Shown: positions 23,226 to 34,995 of the stretch, piece after piece
Layout: each line of letters starts with the position of its first letter
Numbering within the stretch: the stretch's first letter is position 1
Assembly: GCF_963169125.1 (NCBI RefSeq)
Contig: NC_084801.1
Location: 78,681,696 to 78,745,695, forward strand
Origin: Humulus lupulus
Lineage: Eukaryota > Streptophyta > Magnoliopsida > Rosales > Cannabaceae
Reading direction: 5' to 3'
Length of the DNA stretch: 64,000 bases
Notes under the pieces: model-generated
What the model was told of the DNA's origin: nothing
The model's database searches: none
Seen by the model: the letters and a program-made list of their open reading frames with translations, nothing else
Program-made: the position numbers and the translations under genes

Positions 23226-25653
23226 ATGGTAGTTAGTCGCTCAAGACATGGTAACGAGGCACACCAACATGATGGGCAGGAGGTCCATCATGCCGCCATG
23301 TCTAATGATCAGAACCCTGAGGTTCAACAGCGGCCGGGCAAGCAACCACTGGGCCAAGACGACACTGGAAGTTCGACTCCTCGGCCACCCAATCCGAACC
23401 CGGATTTCTACACGGCGGTGGAAATGGAAAATGCACAGTTGAGGAGTCAGCTGTCAAAAGCAAATCAGTAGATTCAAGAGGTTTTGGCCAGATTCGCCCT
23501 CTTACAACCAATGCTAACGTCGGAAAGAGGCAAGGCGAGACTCATAAGTCCCACCGGGGTAACCGGTCTAGGCCCTGTCAGTCGGTCAGACCCCCAACAT
23601 CAAATTCTACTCCCACGTCGCACCACCGGGAAACCACATTTGAGGAACTTCCTAGGGCCGAGTAGCAGTTCAGCCGATTGATACGGATTTCAACTCCCAG
23701 CTCACTTCCGCCCTCGAGCGTACCCAAGAGGGCTCGAGGAAGCTCGAGAAAGAGATCCGGGGAGGGCTCGCGACCACAGCCTGCCCCGGCCAGCCGTCCT
23801 GCACCCCGTTCAGACCGCCGAGCACTGGACGTGGAGGACGGTAGAGCAGAGCGGCCGCGACCAAGCTTGATCCGCCCTGATGGGACTAGGATCGTGTCCC
23901 CGGTCAGCCATCCTCATTCATCAATAAGATACCCATCTCCTCCCCGTCCAGTTCGAGACATTCCAGCTCATGGGAGCAGCAGGAGAAATCCTCCTTCCGT
24001 TGGACCTTCCCATCGTAGCCGGGCGGCCAGAGAAGTCCCGGATCCTCATCCCCAGTGGCCGGCTCTGAGCTTCTCAAATGGAAGCTATTGGACCGGGGGT
24101 CGTTGAAGTGACATCTCCGGTGGAGACTTCCGCCAACGCTTGAGCTAGGCGCAAAGTGCTCAGGCCGCCCCGAGGGGCGACCTCCTAGATCATTTAAAAT
24201 CTCAGAGTGGAGACCCAGTTGGAAATGGCAGTCGTGCTCACCAAGGGGAAGGCCTATCTGAAGTACGTGACAGCGGGAACATCCCATATAACCTATCTCA
24301 AGAAAGGAGGGACAATAACCCGTCGAACACGTATCATGGAACCGGAGCTGTTGAACAGCCCCGGAACAACCAAGGAAGTTAGGACAAAACCCTTGAGCGT
24401 CTGGCTCAGATGGAGGAGCTGATGAGGAAGCTCTTGTCAAAAAAAGAAAAAGATGAGTATGATTCCGGGGACGAACTCGAGCTCTTCGCCCCCAGCATAG
24501 CAGCAACGGCGTATCCACCTGGTTTCCGTATGCCTCACTTGTCCAAGTTCAATGGAGACGGGGACCTATCAGATCATCTGGGCATGTTCAACACCCTAAT
24601 GATGGCCCATAACATTGGTCCCGAGCTGAGATGTTTAATATTTCCTTCCACCATGACGGGGCCGGCCAGGCAATGGTTCAAGCAGAGTAAAAAGCAATCA
24701 ATCAGCTCGTGGAAAACCTTCTTTGCTGACTTCAAAAGAGCATTCCGAGCTTCTCAAGCTACCCGCGTCAAGGCTGATACCCTGGCGAACGTAAGGCAAC
24801 AGCCCGATGAGCCTCTGAAGGCTTACTTGAGCAGATTTGCGAACGTCCCTGCTCGAGCCAGAGACACAGATGACAGCTCCAAGCTCATGGCCTTGAGGAT
24901 TGGGATCCTTGTTGGAGGTGGACTTTGGGAAGAGATACAGAGGAAGGGAGTCAGCATCGTAAATGAATTCCTAAATAGGGCCCAGGGATGGGTCAACATG
25001 TAGGACGCGCGAGCATCAGCCGCGGGAACCAGCCAGGTCCCTGAACAGCCCGCTGGAGTGGGAACGGAGGTCGTGACAACGACACAAACCATTACATAGA
25101 ATAACCAGTTTGGTGGAGGCAAGAGAAAAGGGAGAAACGAGGGTGGCCATCACGGCCCAAATAAGAACAAGTCCGTAGAAAAGTTTAAGTCGGTCTATGC
25201 GACTTATACCGAGCTCACCCATACTAGGTAGAACATTTTCCTAGCAAACTCTGCTCGCCTCCCCTGGAAGAAGTCGGAACCGTTGAAGCACCAGAAGGGT
25301 AAGCGAGACCCCTCTAAGTTTTGTCGGTTCCACAACGACATTGGCCACAACACCGATGATTGTAGGCTCCTGAAGGATGAGATCGAAACTCTCATCAGAG
25401 CCGGATCCTTGGCTCAGTATGCGCAGAATAGAGTTCCCGCCGGCCATCCAGCTCCGGAAGTCCCGATCAGTCAGCCCTGGTCTCGGGTAGATCAAGACGT
25501 CCCTCCTCCTATGATAGGAAGAGAGATCTCCACGATCTCTGGAGGTCCCCATCTGGCTGGCACAAGCAGGGGTGCCCAAAAGAGATACGTCAACGAACTT
25601 AAGGCTCATAATGGAGTAGAGTTCGTCCCTGAGCAGCATCTACCCAAAAAATA
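23226..25653 (+). pseudogene. gag of element C (broken)
   Basis: An ATG at 23226 opens a frame (MVVSRSRHGNEAHQHDGQ...) that stops after 80 codons. The capsid core is clear at 24410-25003: 'MPHLSKFNGDGDLSDHLGMF', 'LIFPSTMTGPARQWF', 'FADFKRAFRASQATRV', 'DEPLKAYLSRF'. Downstream (25283-25400) is the Tat-type CHC motif region 'KFCRFHNDIGHNTDDCRLLK' and 'LIRAGSL'. Stops near 23469, 25003 and 25228 plus frame changes between 23500 and 24400 break it. The Pro/Arg-rich part (23500-24100) is the usual variable N-terminal region. Confidence 0.85.
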
Positions 25654-25654
25654 G

Positions 25655-26368
25655 CGATTGGAGAGGCAACCAATCATATTCACCGAGGAAGATGCCAGCC
25701 ACGTCCAGTTCCCTCACAACGGCCCTCTGGTCGTAGTCGTTCAGCTCGCCAACCTGAGGGTCAGGAGACTACTGGTCGATAATGGGAGCTTGGTAAACCT
25801 ACTGTTTCGGTCCACGCCGGAAAAGATAGGTTTATCTGTCACCTAGCTGAAAGCCACCTCCATGATGCTATACGGGTTCTCTGGAGAAGGATCGGCAGCA
25901 ATAGAAACGATCGAGCTGGTGATCACCTTAGGAGAGGGACCTCGGACAGTCTCAACACTGCTCGAGTTTGTGGTCAATGATTTTCCCGCCGCATACAATG
26001 CCATTTTGGGTCGACCTACACTGATAGCGCTTGAAGCCATTACCTCCATCTGCCACCTCGCGCTGAAATTCCCCTCTTCCTCGGGGATATGTACGGTCCG
26101 AGGTGACCAACTCGCTGCTAGGGAATGCTACAACATTTCTATGAAGGGAAGATCAAAACTCGGGCAGGTAATGATGACCATCCAGGGCGGAAGTGAGGAA
26201 TCTCAGGAACTTGTGCCTAATCCTGAGATTGAAAAACCTTAGAGCGCCAAAGGGGAGAATATCATCCTAAATAATGATATCGACCCCAAAGTAGGCGAGG
26301 ATAGATCTGAGCTCCTAGCCATTGAAGAGCTCGAGGAGGCAAACATCGATCCATGAAATCCCTCGCGG
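25655..26368 (+). pseudogene. Aspartic protease region of element C
   Basis: The active site reads VRRLLVDNGSLVNLLF near 25770-25810, where Tat proteases have D-T-G-S-S; the catalytic Asp is kept but Thr is Asn. The flap region follows: 'YGFSGEGSAAIETIELVITL', then 'NAILGRPTL' and 'ARECYN'. A stop near 25844 splits the domain, and others lie at 26240 and 26354. It continues into RT. Confidence 0.8.
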
Positions 26369-27979
26369 ATGGTAAAGGTCGGGAAAAATCTATGTGGCGA
26401 AAGGGAGGCGGAGCTGATTAAGTTTCTGCAGGAGAACCTGGACGTGTTCGCATGGTCTCACGAAGAAATGGTGGGGATCAGTCCGAGCGTCATCATGCAC
26501 ACCCTCCACTTGGATAAAAGCATGCCTGCGAAATCCCAGAAACAAAGGCGCCTAGAAACGACCCGAGCTGAGGCCCTAGAAGAAGAAATAGCCCGGCTCT
26601 TAAAGTGCGGCTTTATCCGCGAGGCGAAGTTCCTGATCTGGGTCACCAATCCTGTGTTCGTCCCGAAGCCCAATGGGAAATGGCGGACCTACATCGACTT
26701 CTCCGATCTGAACAAAGCCTGCCCCAATGATTGCTTCCCCTTGCCAAGGATCGACCAATTGGTGGACACCACGGCTGGGCATGAGCTCATGTCTTTTATG
26801 GATGCATATTCGGTCTATAATCAGATCGACATGAATTCTGCAGACAAGGAACACACTAGCTTCATGACCCCAACTAACTTTTATTGTTACAAGGTCATGC
26901 CTTTCGGGCTGAAGAACACCAGAGCTACATACCAAAGGTTGGTAAATTGGATGTTTGCCAACCAGATCGGGAAGAACATGGAAGTGAATATTGAAAACAT
27001 GCTGGTCAAGTCGAAAGCTGCCGATAACCATGTTTTCGATGTGGAGGAATGTTTTAAGATGTTGAGAGAATACAACATGAGGCTTAAACCACAAAAATGC
27101 ACTTTCAAGGTCGCATCAGGAAAATTCCTGGGTTTCATTGTCAATACCAGAGGAATCGAAGCAAAACCCGATAAGATCACGTCGCTACTCGAGATGCCTT
27201 CACCCTGGTCGCAAAAGGACGTTCAAAGTCTGACAGGAAGGGTGGCGACCCTTAATCGATTTATTTCTAAATCTACCGACAAGTGTCTGCCGTTCTACAA
27301 CCTGCTCTGGGGGAATAAGAAATTCGAGTTGACCAAGGAATGCGAACGTGCCTTCCTCGACCTGAAAGCACATTTAGCTGAGCCGCCCATATTATCTAAA
27401 CCAATGGCAGGAGAGCCTCTTTTCCTTTACCTAGCTGTCACGGAGGATGCAGCTAGCACCGTATTAGTTCGAGAAGAAGACCGGTCTCAGAAGCCAGTCT
27501 ATTACATCAGCAAGAGGCTTCTTGGAGCTGAGTCCCGGTATCCTTTGATGGAGAAGATGGCTTTCTGTCTTATTACGGCCTCCCGAAAGCTCAGGCCGTA
27601 TTTTCAGTCCCGCTCAATACGTGTCATAACCGATCAGCCTTTAAGGCAGGTTTTGCAAAAACCTGAGGGATCGGGACGTCTATTGAGGTGGGCTATTGAG
27701 CTCAATCAATTCAAGATTTTGTACATACCGCGAATTGCAATAAAAAGCCAAGCCCTGGCTGATTTTGTGGCAGAGTGCACGGGATTCCGAGAAGATCCTG
27801 TAGAAGAGTCATCCCAGGCCTCCTTACCCCAGGCCTCATGGAAGGTCTTCATAGATGGCTCGTCTAACGAGAATGGCTCTGGGGCTGGAATCATATTGAT
27901 ATCCCCAGAAGGACATCGATTCCACTTGGCGTTGAGATTCGGATTCAAAGCGTCCAACCATCACATGAAGAACCCATAG
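26369..27979 (+). pseudogene. RT, RNase H and partial aRNH of element C
   Basis: One open frame of 536 codons. RT: 'NPVFVPKPNGKWRTYIDFSD' and 'LNKACPNDCFPLPRIDQLVD', then the palm 'CYKVMPFGLKNTRATYQRLV'. The catalytic YVDDML box has become VNIENML (about 26986-27006), so both catalytic Asp residues are replaced and the enzyme cannot be active. RNase H includes 'TDQPLRQVLQKPEGSGRLLR'. The second RNase H begins with 'WKVFIDGSSNENGSGAGIIL' and is lost after 'FKASN'. Open length here reflects chance survival, not function. Confidence 0.92.
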
Positions 27980-28425
27980 GGAGTTATGTTAGGTCCACTC
28001 CTTTCACAGGAAAAACTAAGAGTAACCAATCTCAGAATTCATCCTATGGTTTCACACCCGCACTAGGGAAACAATCCCAATATCAACATCAGTTCAAGCC
28101 CCAAGGTTCAGGATTCAACCAGAGGTACTCACAAAGTTTCCAAACTCCCATTTCTGCTGGGAGTCAGAGAGGGTTCAATCAAGGAGGAGGTTCTGGTGCA
28201 AGCACAAACCACCCTGCTCAAGGAAAATGGAAAGCAAAGGAAAAAGCCTTTGGCCAAGCCTATGCACTTGGTGGTGATGATGTGCAAGGAGGAACATGTC
28301 AAGGAATTATAGATGGTATGGTTCTTGTCTCACACTCTTGGGCTCATGTATTATTTGCTACTGGTGCATCACATTCTTTTATATCATTAATGTTTTCTAC
28401 CATGCTGGGTTTAAATCTTTATCAA
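27980..28425 (+). pseudogene. Chromovirus gag C-terminus and protease start (fragment)
   Basis: The translation is Gln/Ser/Gly-rich ('FKPQGSGFNQRYSQSFQTP'), then 'GKWKAKEKAFGQAYAL' and the protease start 'VLFATGASHSFIS', where the catalytic Asp of DTGAS is Ala. This is the gag-protease junction of a chromovirus, fused to element C on its left and a minus-strand LTR fragment on its right. No zinc knuckle is readable. Confidence 0.75.
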
Positions 28426-29421
28426 ACTTAAACCATTTCAAAATATAAACCTCATAAATGCATAGAATTCTTACCTTAAACAAGAACTCGACCATGAGCT
28501 TCCTCCAAATCCAACTCCAAGCTTAACTCCTTTGATTCCCAAGCTGAATTGTCACAATTAACAAGCCACATATCCAACTTTCAATATTCATTCTCAAACT
28601 CTCAAGAACAAGCTTGGAGACTTAAAGAAAATCAGGGATGAAACCTTTCCTCTGTGCTAAACACACCCTTGAATTGATTCCCCTAGCCATAGCAACTGAA
28701 ATTCCTCAGTTTCTTAGTCTAAAATCCTCAAGGTTCTTCAAGCTCTCAACCACCAAAGAGAGGGAAAGAGAGAGCCGAATAAGAGAGAGAGAGAGAGAGA
28801 GTTAAGAAATTCTGTTATTTTCTTTCCTCTGTTTTTGTTGAAGTGTTCTAGTATTTCCCAGCCCTCAACAAAGTATATCCATAAGCCAAAATGACTTAAT
28901 TGCCCCTTAAGTTAACCTAAGTCCTCATATAACACCAAGGGTAGTTTAGTCTTTTAACACATCCCGCTAAGTACTCGAGTATACCTAAAAATCCCCGTTA
29001 ATCCCGACATACCAAATTATTGATAAGCTACTAACCACTACTAAAAACTTCCCAAACACATTATAATATACCCAAAATACCCCTAAGCTTCTCCCGAGCC
29101 AGGTATTTGACCCCGTTGTGACTTTCTAGCTAAACAACTCTCAAGGACCGTCTAAAATCGTGCACCACAAATATATCACCACTCACTCGTGGTGTCAGTC
29201 ACAATATACACAAATATTACAGTTATGCACTCAACAGGCTAAAATTATAAATATGCCCCTAGCAACCAAATGGGGCCCGCATGCATATTTAATTCACCCA
29301 AACATGCATTTCTAATCACATACTCATCAAATTCACACGTATTAACATATTGTAACAGTTATCGCCCTCCAAGCATGCTAATCAAGGCTCTAAGCCTCAT
29401 TAGGAAATTTAGGACGCTACA
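28426..29421 (-). mobile_element. Minus-strand chromovirus-like LTR fragment (5' half)
   Basis: The right edge 'cctcattaggaaatttagg' then 'acgctaca' is the complement of an LTR start (TGTAATGCCCCAAATTTCC type). Reading leftwards it shows the family leader, an AG-rich strip, and a splice-donor-like 'cttacctta' near 28472. The other half of the LTR is missing at about 28426. Confidence 0.7.
28781..28801 (+). repeat. (GA)n microsatellite in the LTR leader
   Basis: About ten uninterrupted GA units, in the pyrimidine-rich strip (on the LTR's own strand) that precedes the leader in this family. Confidence 0.9.
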
Positions 29422-30023
29422 TTCTTCTTTCACATTTATGAGAAAAACTAGTATGCTAATTTATTGCTAGGTTAGTATTCTTCCCTACTATACATTATGG
29501 TTTAAACACTTGCGATAGTGCCTAACATTAAAGCCACGGGAGATCGAGCTGTTAATAACCCAAACCAAGCTGAGAGAACGACTATTGACCAAGATGCAGG
29601 CCGTGTACAAGGCAGAGGAAGGGGTTGAGGTCGAGGACAAAGAGAACAACCGGAACAAAATCTGGCAACTCAGATAGAGGATCTTTGACTTTGTAGCGGA
29701 TACCGAAAGGGAAAACATAATCTGCGTTGGTATTAACTTCTCGTCCCTATGCACTTACGAGCATTTTGATTTTAAATCCAACAAAAATTGCAAAGGGGTG
29801 CTGGTGGCCGGGGCCAGGCCGTACCTTCTACTAGACCTCAGAACGCACCGGTCGCTAGGGCTCCAATCCAAGCTGTTAGAATTCATGAGATAGTTGAGCT
29901 AATAAATAATCTACAAAGTCTAGTGGAGACATAGAGAGCCCAAATTGAAAGATGGCAAAAGAGATAGGAGGACTTTAATGCCCTCCAAGATGAAAGGTTT
30001 AATACCCTTTTTGGGACGACTCC
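29422..30023 (+). pseudogene. gag N-terminal region of chromovirus element F
   Basis: Two Gly/Arg-rich strips lie near 29610-29650 and 29790-29820, followed by 'NAPVARAPIQAVRIHEIVEL' and a helical 'ERW...FNALQDERFNTLFGT' segment, the N-terminal gag layout of plant chromoviruses. Stops are frequent. It is interrupted at 30023 by a solo LTR and resumes at 31824. Confidence 0.6.
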
Positions 30024-31818
30024 TGTAACGCCCTACTTCCTTAGAGTCGTTACTAAGTGATTTTTAAGACAAAACAGTGTGCAATGAACTCGCTAACCGA
30101 GGTTTTGAGACAAAAGTGTGACTAATTAAAATTTAAGGCTGTAATCTTAGAAAATGCGTCGTTTCATTTAAAACTGCTAGTATTAAACATTTGGGATCCC
30201 AAAATAAGGTTTGAAAACTATTTACATCTTGAAATAAGTTTACATTTGGTAAATCATAAAATCATAGATTATTACAGCCATTTTCAAATAAACCCCCAAC
30301 CAAAGCAGTCGGGCAGGCCAAACATGTAATACAATATAGGGCCATGCCCGGCAATCATCTCATCATGCAACATGCAATATAGGGCCATGCCCGACAATCA
30401 CACTATGGGCCCACGCCCTATCCTACGGGTGTTATAGTTTTCTTACCTGTATTCCGAGCCTCCTGATGCACTAAAGCCGCGAGCACGGTCCTCTAGCACG
30501 AGCCTCACCAACAACCTAGTCACAACACACAAGAAACATCCCTCAATAATAGTCAACCCAAAACCACTTCCCGGGACCAATCCCGCACTCTCGGGACCTC
30601 TAAAACCTTAAAACAACACCCCGGAGACATCCCCCGTACCCCTGGAGCAAAGGCCTAAAATTGCCAAAATGTCAACCTGAAATTTGCCTTGTGCCGCGGC
30701 ACCCATCAGTCAGGGGCTCCCTCGCCGCGGCACGAAAAACCTGTGTCGCGGCACGCCTTCGCAGACCCAGAATTCTGGGTTTCTCCTTCGCGTTTTCCCG
30801 AGCTTCAACCTCTCCAAATCACCCCAAACCAATACCTAAACCCCAAAACTCAAATCCAAACTTCATATAGACCATACATCAACCCATAAACATCATAACC
30901 CAACTCAATAACACAATCACACTCAAAATCACCCATTTGATTTCAACTTTTAGAAAACTCAAACCCAAAGGGCAAAAACACAACCCAAGCTTGAAAATCC
31001 TAAACCATGGCTCCAAAATCTTAAACCACAACAGAAAAGAAAACCCAAGGATGCTTAAAACTCTTACCTCAATCAAGAATTCAACTTTGAGCCCTCTCCA
31101 AATCCAGCTCCTTCCCCTCTTCTTCTTCTTCTTCTTCTAGCTTTTCTTTAGCTTTTCTTCTCTTCAAACTCTATCAAGACCAAAATGACTAAGCCCCAAA
31201 CCGTGTACCCCATATAACCCAGCTCTAATTCCCAACCAAATGACCATTTTGCCCCTCCTTGCCTAACCTTTCCTACCTAAACCTCAAGGGCACTTAAGTC
31301 CTTTCATTTCTATTTCATATCTACCATTTTCTTTCTAAAACTTGTTACTCTCAGCAGTAACTAATGGTTACCCAGGTTACTAAATCTCCAATAACCATTA
31401 CCCGCTAAATCTCAACTTAACCATAAAATTCCCAAAGTACCCCTAAGCTCCTCCCGAGCCGGGTATAGAAATCCCGTTGCGACTCTTGAGTTAACTTGCT
31501 CTCTAGGACCGTCTCGGCACGTGCATCACAATAATAAAACCACACTCACGTGGTACAATTCACAGAATACAATTATCACATATCAATACAGTTATGCCCA
31601 ACATGGCCAAAATTACAATTACGCCCTTCTAACACGATCCGGGCCTACATGCATACTAGTATACATAGTCATGCATCTCAGATAAACACATAGCCAAATA
31701 ACATGATTTAAATCATAACCATGCATTTAACTCATAAAATCACGCATAAATCCCAACCTGCCCTCCAGGCACACTAATCAAGGCCCTTAAGCCTTATTAG
31801 CTAATTTGGGTCGTTACA
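30024..31818 (-). mobile_element. Solo LTR (1.8 kb, minus), target duplication ACTCC
   Basis: The plus strand starts TGTAACGCCC and ends GGGTCGTTACA. Perfect ACTCC duplications lie at 30019-30023 and 31819-31823. It is shorter than its relatives and lacks the conserved block. It keeps the GC-rich block ('gtgccgcggcac', 30690-30770), the splice-donor-like 'cttacctcaa' near 31066 and a CTT-rich leader. Small frames inside are not genes. Confidence 0.93.
31118..31138 (+). repeat. (CTT)n microsatellite in the LTR leader
   Basis: About six TTC/CTT units, at the same leader position as the GA run at 28781. Confidence 0.85.
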
Positions 31819-31823
31819 ACTCC

Positions 31824-32956
31824 CCATGCCAACCAATAATGCTCAGAACAACGAAATACCACTTAAAAATAATGAAGAACAAAAGCTTGGCCTGCAGGTT
31901 GTCGTTGAGCAACCAGTACGACCAATAGAAGCACCAATAGCTGCCTGAGGGGACAACTGACCCATCAGTGGCAGAGGAATGGATCAGTATCTTGGAAAGG
32001 ATCTTCGACTTCATTCGAAATACCGAGAGAGAAGGTAGTTTACATGAACTATATGCTAAGAAAAGATGCCCGCATCTGGTGGGACGCAGCCTAGAAATGG
32101 CATAATGGTTCCTAGATTAAATGGCCAGAGTTCTTGACCTTGTTCAATGGCAAGTACTTTAGTCTGGCAGTGATCGAGCACAAAGTGAATGAGTTCACTA
32201 ATCTGAAGGATGGAACGTTGAGCATTAAGGGCTACGTTCGAAAATTTGACCAGCTTTCTAGGTTCGCGAAGAACTTGGTTAACACTAAAGAGAATAAGAT
32301 TTGGCGTTTTATGAAGGGCCTGCGCAGAGGCATTGCCAAGTCTGTAGACACTGGTTGGACAGGCCCAGAAAAGTATGCTGAGGCTGTGGAACAAGCTCTT
32401 CGCCAAGAGTCTTGGACCTTGTGCGACAAGCCAGAACCACAAAAGAACGAAGATAGGAGGTACACTCCCAACAACCCAAACAATTTCAGGCCAATCAAAA
32501 TGGTCCAAGGGGAAAGTTCAACCCGAGGTTCGACAAGAACTCGGGAGAAAAAATAATCCAAGAGGCAGAGGGCCGATTTTTGGTGGAAATAACTAAAGAA
32601 AAGGGGGACGTCCCAATCAAGTAATGGCTAGTCCCAACAAACAGCCTAGACGTGAGTTTGAACAATGGCCATTGTGCAACTAGTGTAACCGATGCCATCG
32701 AGGTGAGTGTGGGGTATGTTATAACTGTGGAATGCCAGGGTTCAATAGCTAGTGCTTTAGTAAGGCAGTGATCGAGCATAAAGTGAATGCGTTCACTAAT
32801 CTGAAGTAAGGAATGTCGAACATTTAGGACAATGTTCTAAAATTCGACAAGATATCTAGGTTCGCAAATAACCAAGTTAACACTAAAGAGAATATGATAT
32901 GGAGTTTTATGATGGGCCTGCACAAAGACATTGCCCTGTGTGTAGACACTGGTAGG
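31824..32956 (+). pseudogene. gag of element F, first capsid and zinc knuckle, start of a duplicated unit
   Basis: Capsid motifs: 'AEEWISILERIFDFI', 'MLRKDARIWWDAA', 'WPEFLTLFNGKYFS', 'SIKGYVRKFDQLSRFAKN'. A zinc-binding region follows near 32680-32740 ('CNRCHRGECGVCYNCGMPG'). Instead of protease, sequence returns directly to capsid at about 32739 ('CFSKAVIEHKVNAFTNLK'), a second copy of the segment that began near 32140. The repeat unit is about 600 bp. The second unit is cut by an AT-rich solo LTR at 32957. Stops near 32093, 32120 and 32555 show it is dead. Confidence 0.85.
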
Positions 32957-34995
32957 TGATAACTCTACAAAATAGAGTTATTTTACCACTTTTTATGTGC
33001 TAATTGTTGCTTAACTCTTGAGTTTTTAATTGATTTATTAAGCTTTTAAGTAATTTTGAATTTAGTAGTCTTATCATGATTTTGTATACTTTTGTGTGTT
33101 TTTATAAGTATTTTGTTGTAAAATGTTGTAGTTAATTATTTGAATTATTATTGTTAAGTTAGTGGTAAAAAATGTTGTATTATTGAACTTAAATGTAAAA
33201 TATAAATTAAGTTATAATTAATATTTTCAAATAATTAAATTGATTTATTTTATAATTGAAAATATTTTATTATGATTTATTTTATATTTATTTTGTAGGA
33301 AAATTTTTATGCTTGAAAATAAAGAAGAGAAAAGAAAAGAAAAGTGATAATTTTGTGAGAAAGACAAAGAGATTGTGGCAGTTTTCAAAGGCCCAAAAGC
33401 CATTCCCTTACATCAGCCATTGGGCCTGCCTCCAGAAGCCCAATCCGTTTGCCTCCAAAGCTCCAGCCGCATGCTCTTCACTGAAGAGTATATATCACAA
33501 GCATTCCATCCTTCAGCAATGCTCTCCCAAGCCGCCACATGTCCACTTTCCTCAGCATTGCACTTCATGTCATTAACAAAGCAGCCACTTCTCTCCACAT
33601 ATAGCATCCTGAAGCCTCCACGCCAGTTCTTCATCAACCAGCCTTCCATATGCACACCACGTATCACATAATATAGGCCCAAGCCCAGCCGCCTGCCTCT
33701 TCAACAAAGCAGCCCATGGCCAAGCTTCTCTCCCAGGCCCACCAGGCCCAATTCAGCTCCATGGCCCAAACCGAACCCACTCTGCCACAGCCACAAAAAG
33801 ACCCAAAAAAATCACATTTTCATTCCCAATATTTTTCACTCAAATATCAATTCACTCTTCCCTATTTTTCTCACCTATATAAACATTCCTAATTCATTTT
33901 TTTTACCCTAGCTTTTCACTAATCTTTTACCCAACCAAACATTTCATCTTTCCAATACTCTTACATTTACTCTATTTATCCTACCACTTCCCAACACAAT
34001 TAAATTAATCAATTTATTTATTTTAATTTGATTAATTTAATCTCCATATTTTGCCTATAAATAGAGTCTTGTAAGACCATTTGGGGGGGCTCTTCTTCTT
34101 CATATTTTTCAACCTCTTCTACACATTTTCTCTCTCTTCTTTTCACTAGTTTCTCTCTACCATTTTCATCTTTTGAAGAGCATGTCAAGTATGCTATTTT
34201 GTAATTTTTATCTAGTTATGAGCTTCTAATCTTTTTCAAAGGTTATTAAGATGATGATGAAGCAAAATGTAACTAGATAGTATTTTTTATTGTATGTTGA
34301 TTTCCCATTTGTGTAACATTGTTTATGGATTTTTCTATCAATGATATGCATTTTTCATCTATTATTGAGTGTTAAAGCATATTACACTTAGTTCTTCATT
34401 ATGCAAAAAAATATGATATTCTTTGATTAAATGTTTTTCATTAAATTGTTCACATCTAATTCTTAGAGCATAAGTATCATATTTTACCTAAACATAATCT
34501 CTTTGATTTTTTGTAGTTTCATTAGGTTGTAACACAACTAATGCTTAGAAATCATATCTTATATAAGTGAAGAAAAATCCTACCTTTTTGAAAGAGTAAC
34601 TTGTGCTTGAATAGAAAATATATTTTGAAAAAATATATAGTGTGATTTATTTCAACTATATTAAAACTTGGGAATCAATATACTTATAAATACTATTGAA
34701 CTTGCATTTTGTGGATTCTAACATCTTAATAATCTTATTTTTTATATATCATTTGAAAACAATTTTTCTATTTAATCTTAAATATTTTTATTACTTGTCT
34801 TTTATTTTTTCTAAAACAAAATCTCATCAAATATTTGGAACTAGGTTAGAATATTATTGCTTTGTTTGAAATAGTTTCTTTTGATGTTAGTCAACTCCCA
34901 TGGGTTCGACCTCGTACTTACATGAACATTATATTCCGAAACGATTCGTGCACTTGCGAGTTTAATTATTAAAACACCCTCTTTTGGGACCAACA
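32957..34995 (+). mobile_element. AT-rich solo LTR (2.0 kb, Athila-like), target duplication GTAGG
   Basis: It starts TGATAACTC and ends CCAACA, with perfect GTAGG duplications at 32952-32956 and 34996-35000. The undisrupted homologue at 57300 ('actagtaggactagcc') confirms the empty site. A TATA box 'ctataaatagag' lies at 34055-34066. The first 25 bases contain an inverted repeat AACTCTA/TAGAGTT. The end phrase 'gattcgtgcacttgcgag' is typical of Athila-type LTRs (from memory, not checked). Orientation is inferred from the TATA box and terminal motifs. Confidence 0.92.

Larger units (their letters stand above)
22438..27979 (+). mobile_element. Tat-lineage Ty3/gypsy element C (5' LTR to aRNH, 3' end lost)
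   Basis: The order is LTR, primer site, gag, protease, RT, RNase H and the start of a second (archaeal-type) RNase H, the order that defines the Tat lineage. The second RNase H breaks off near 27960, and integrase and 3' LTR are absent; unrelated chromovirus gag follows. The base before the LTR suggests a target duplication TAATT (22433-22437), but the partner is lost. Confidence 0.88.

Noticed and set aside
32056..32508. 150-codon minus-strand frame
   Set aside because: It is the reverse shadow of the element F capsid; a similar shadow occurs opposite element G at 56309-56752.
33256..33671. Two overlapping frames near 33.3-33.7 kb
   Set aside because: Both lie inside the AT-rich solo LTR, upstream of its TATA box, with no recognisable domain.
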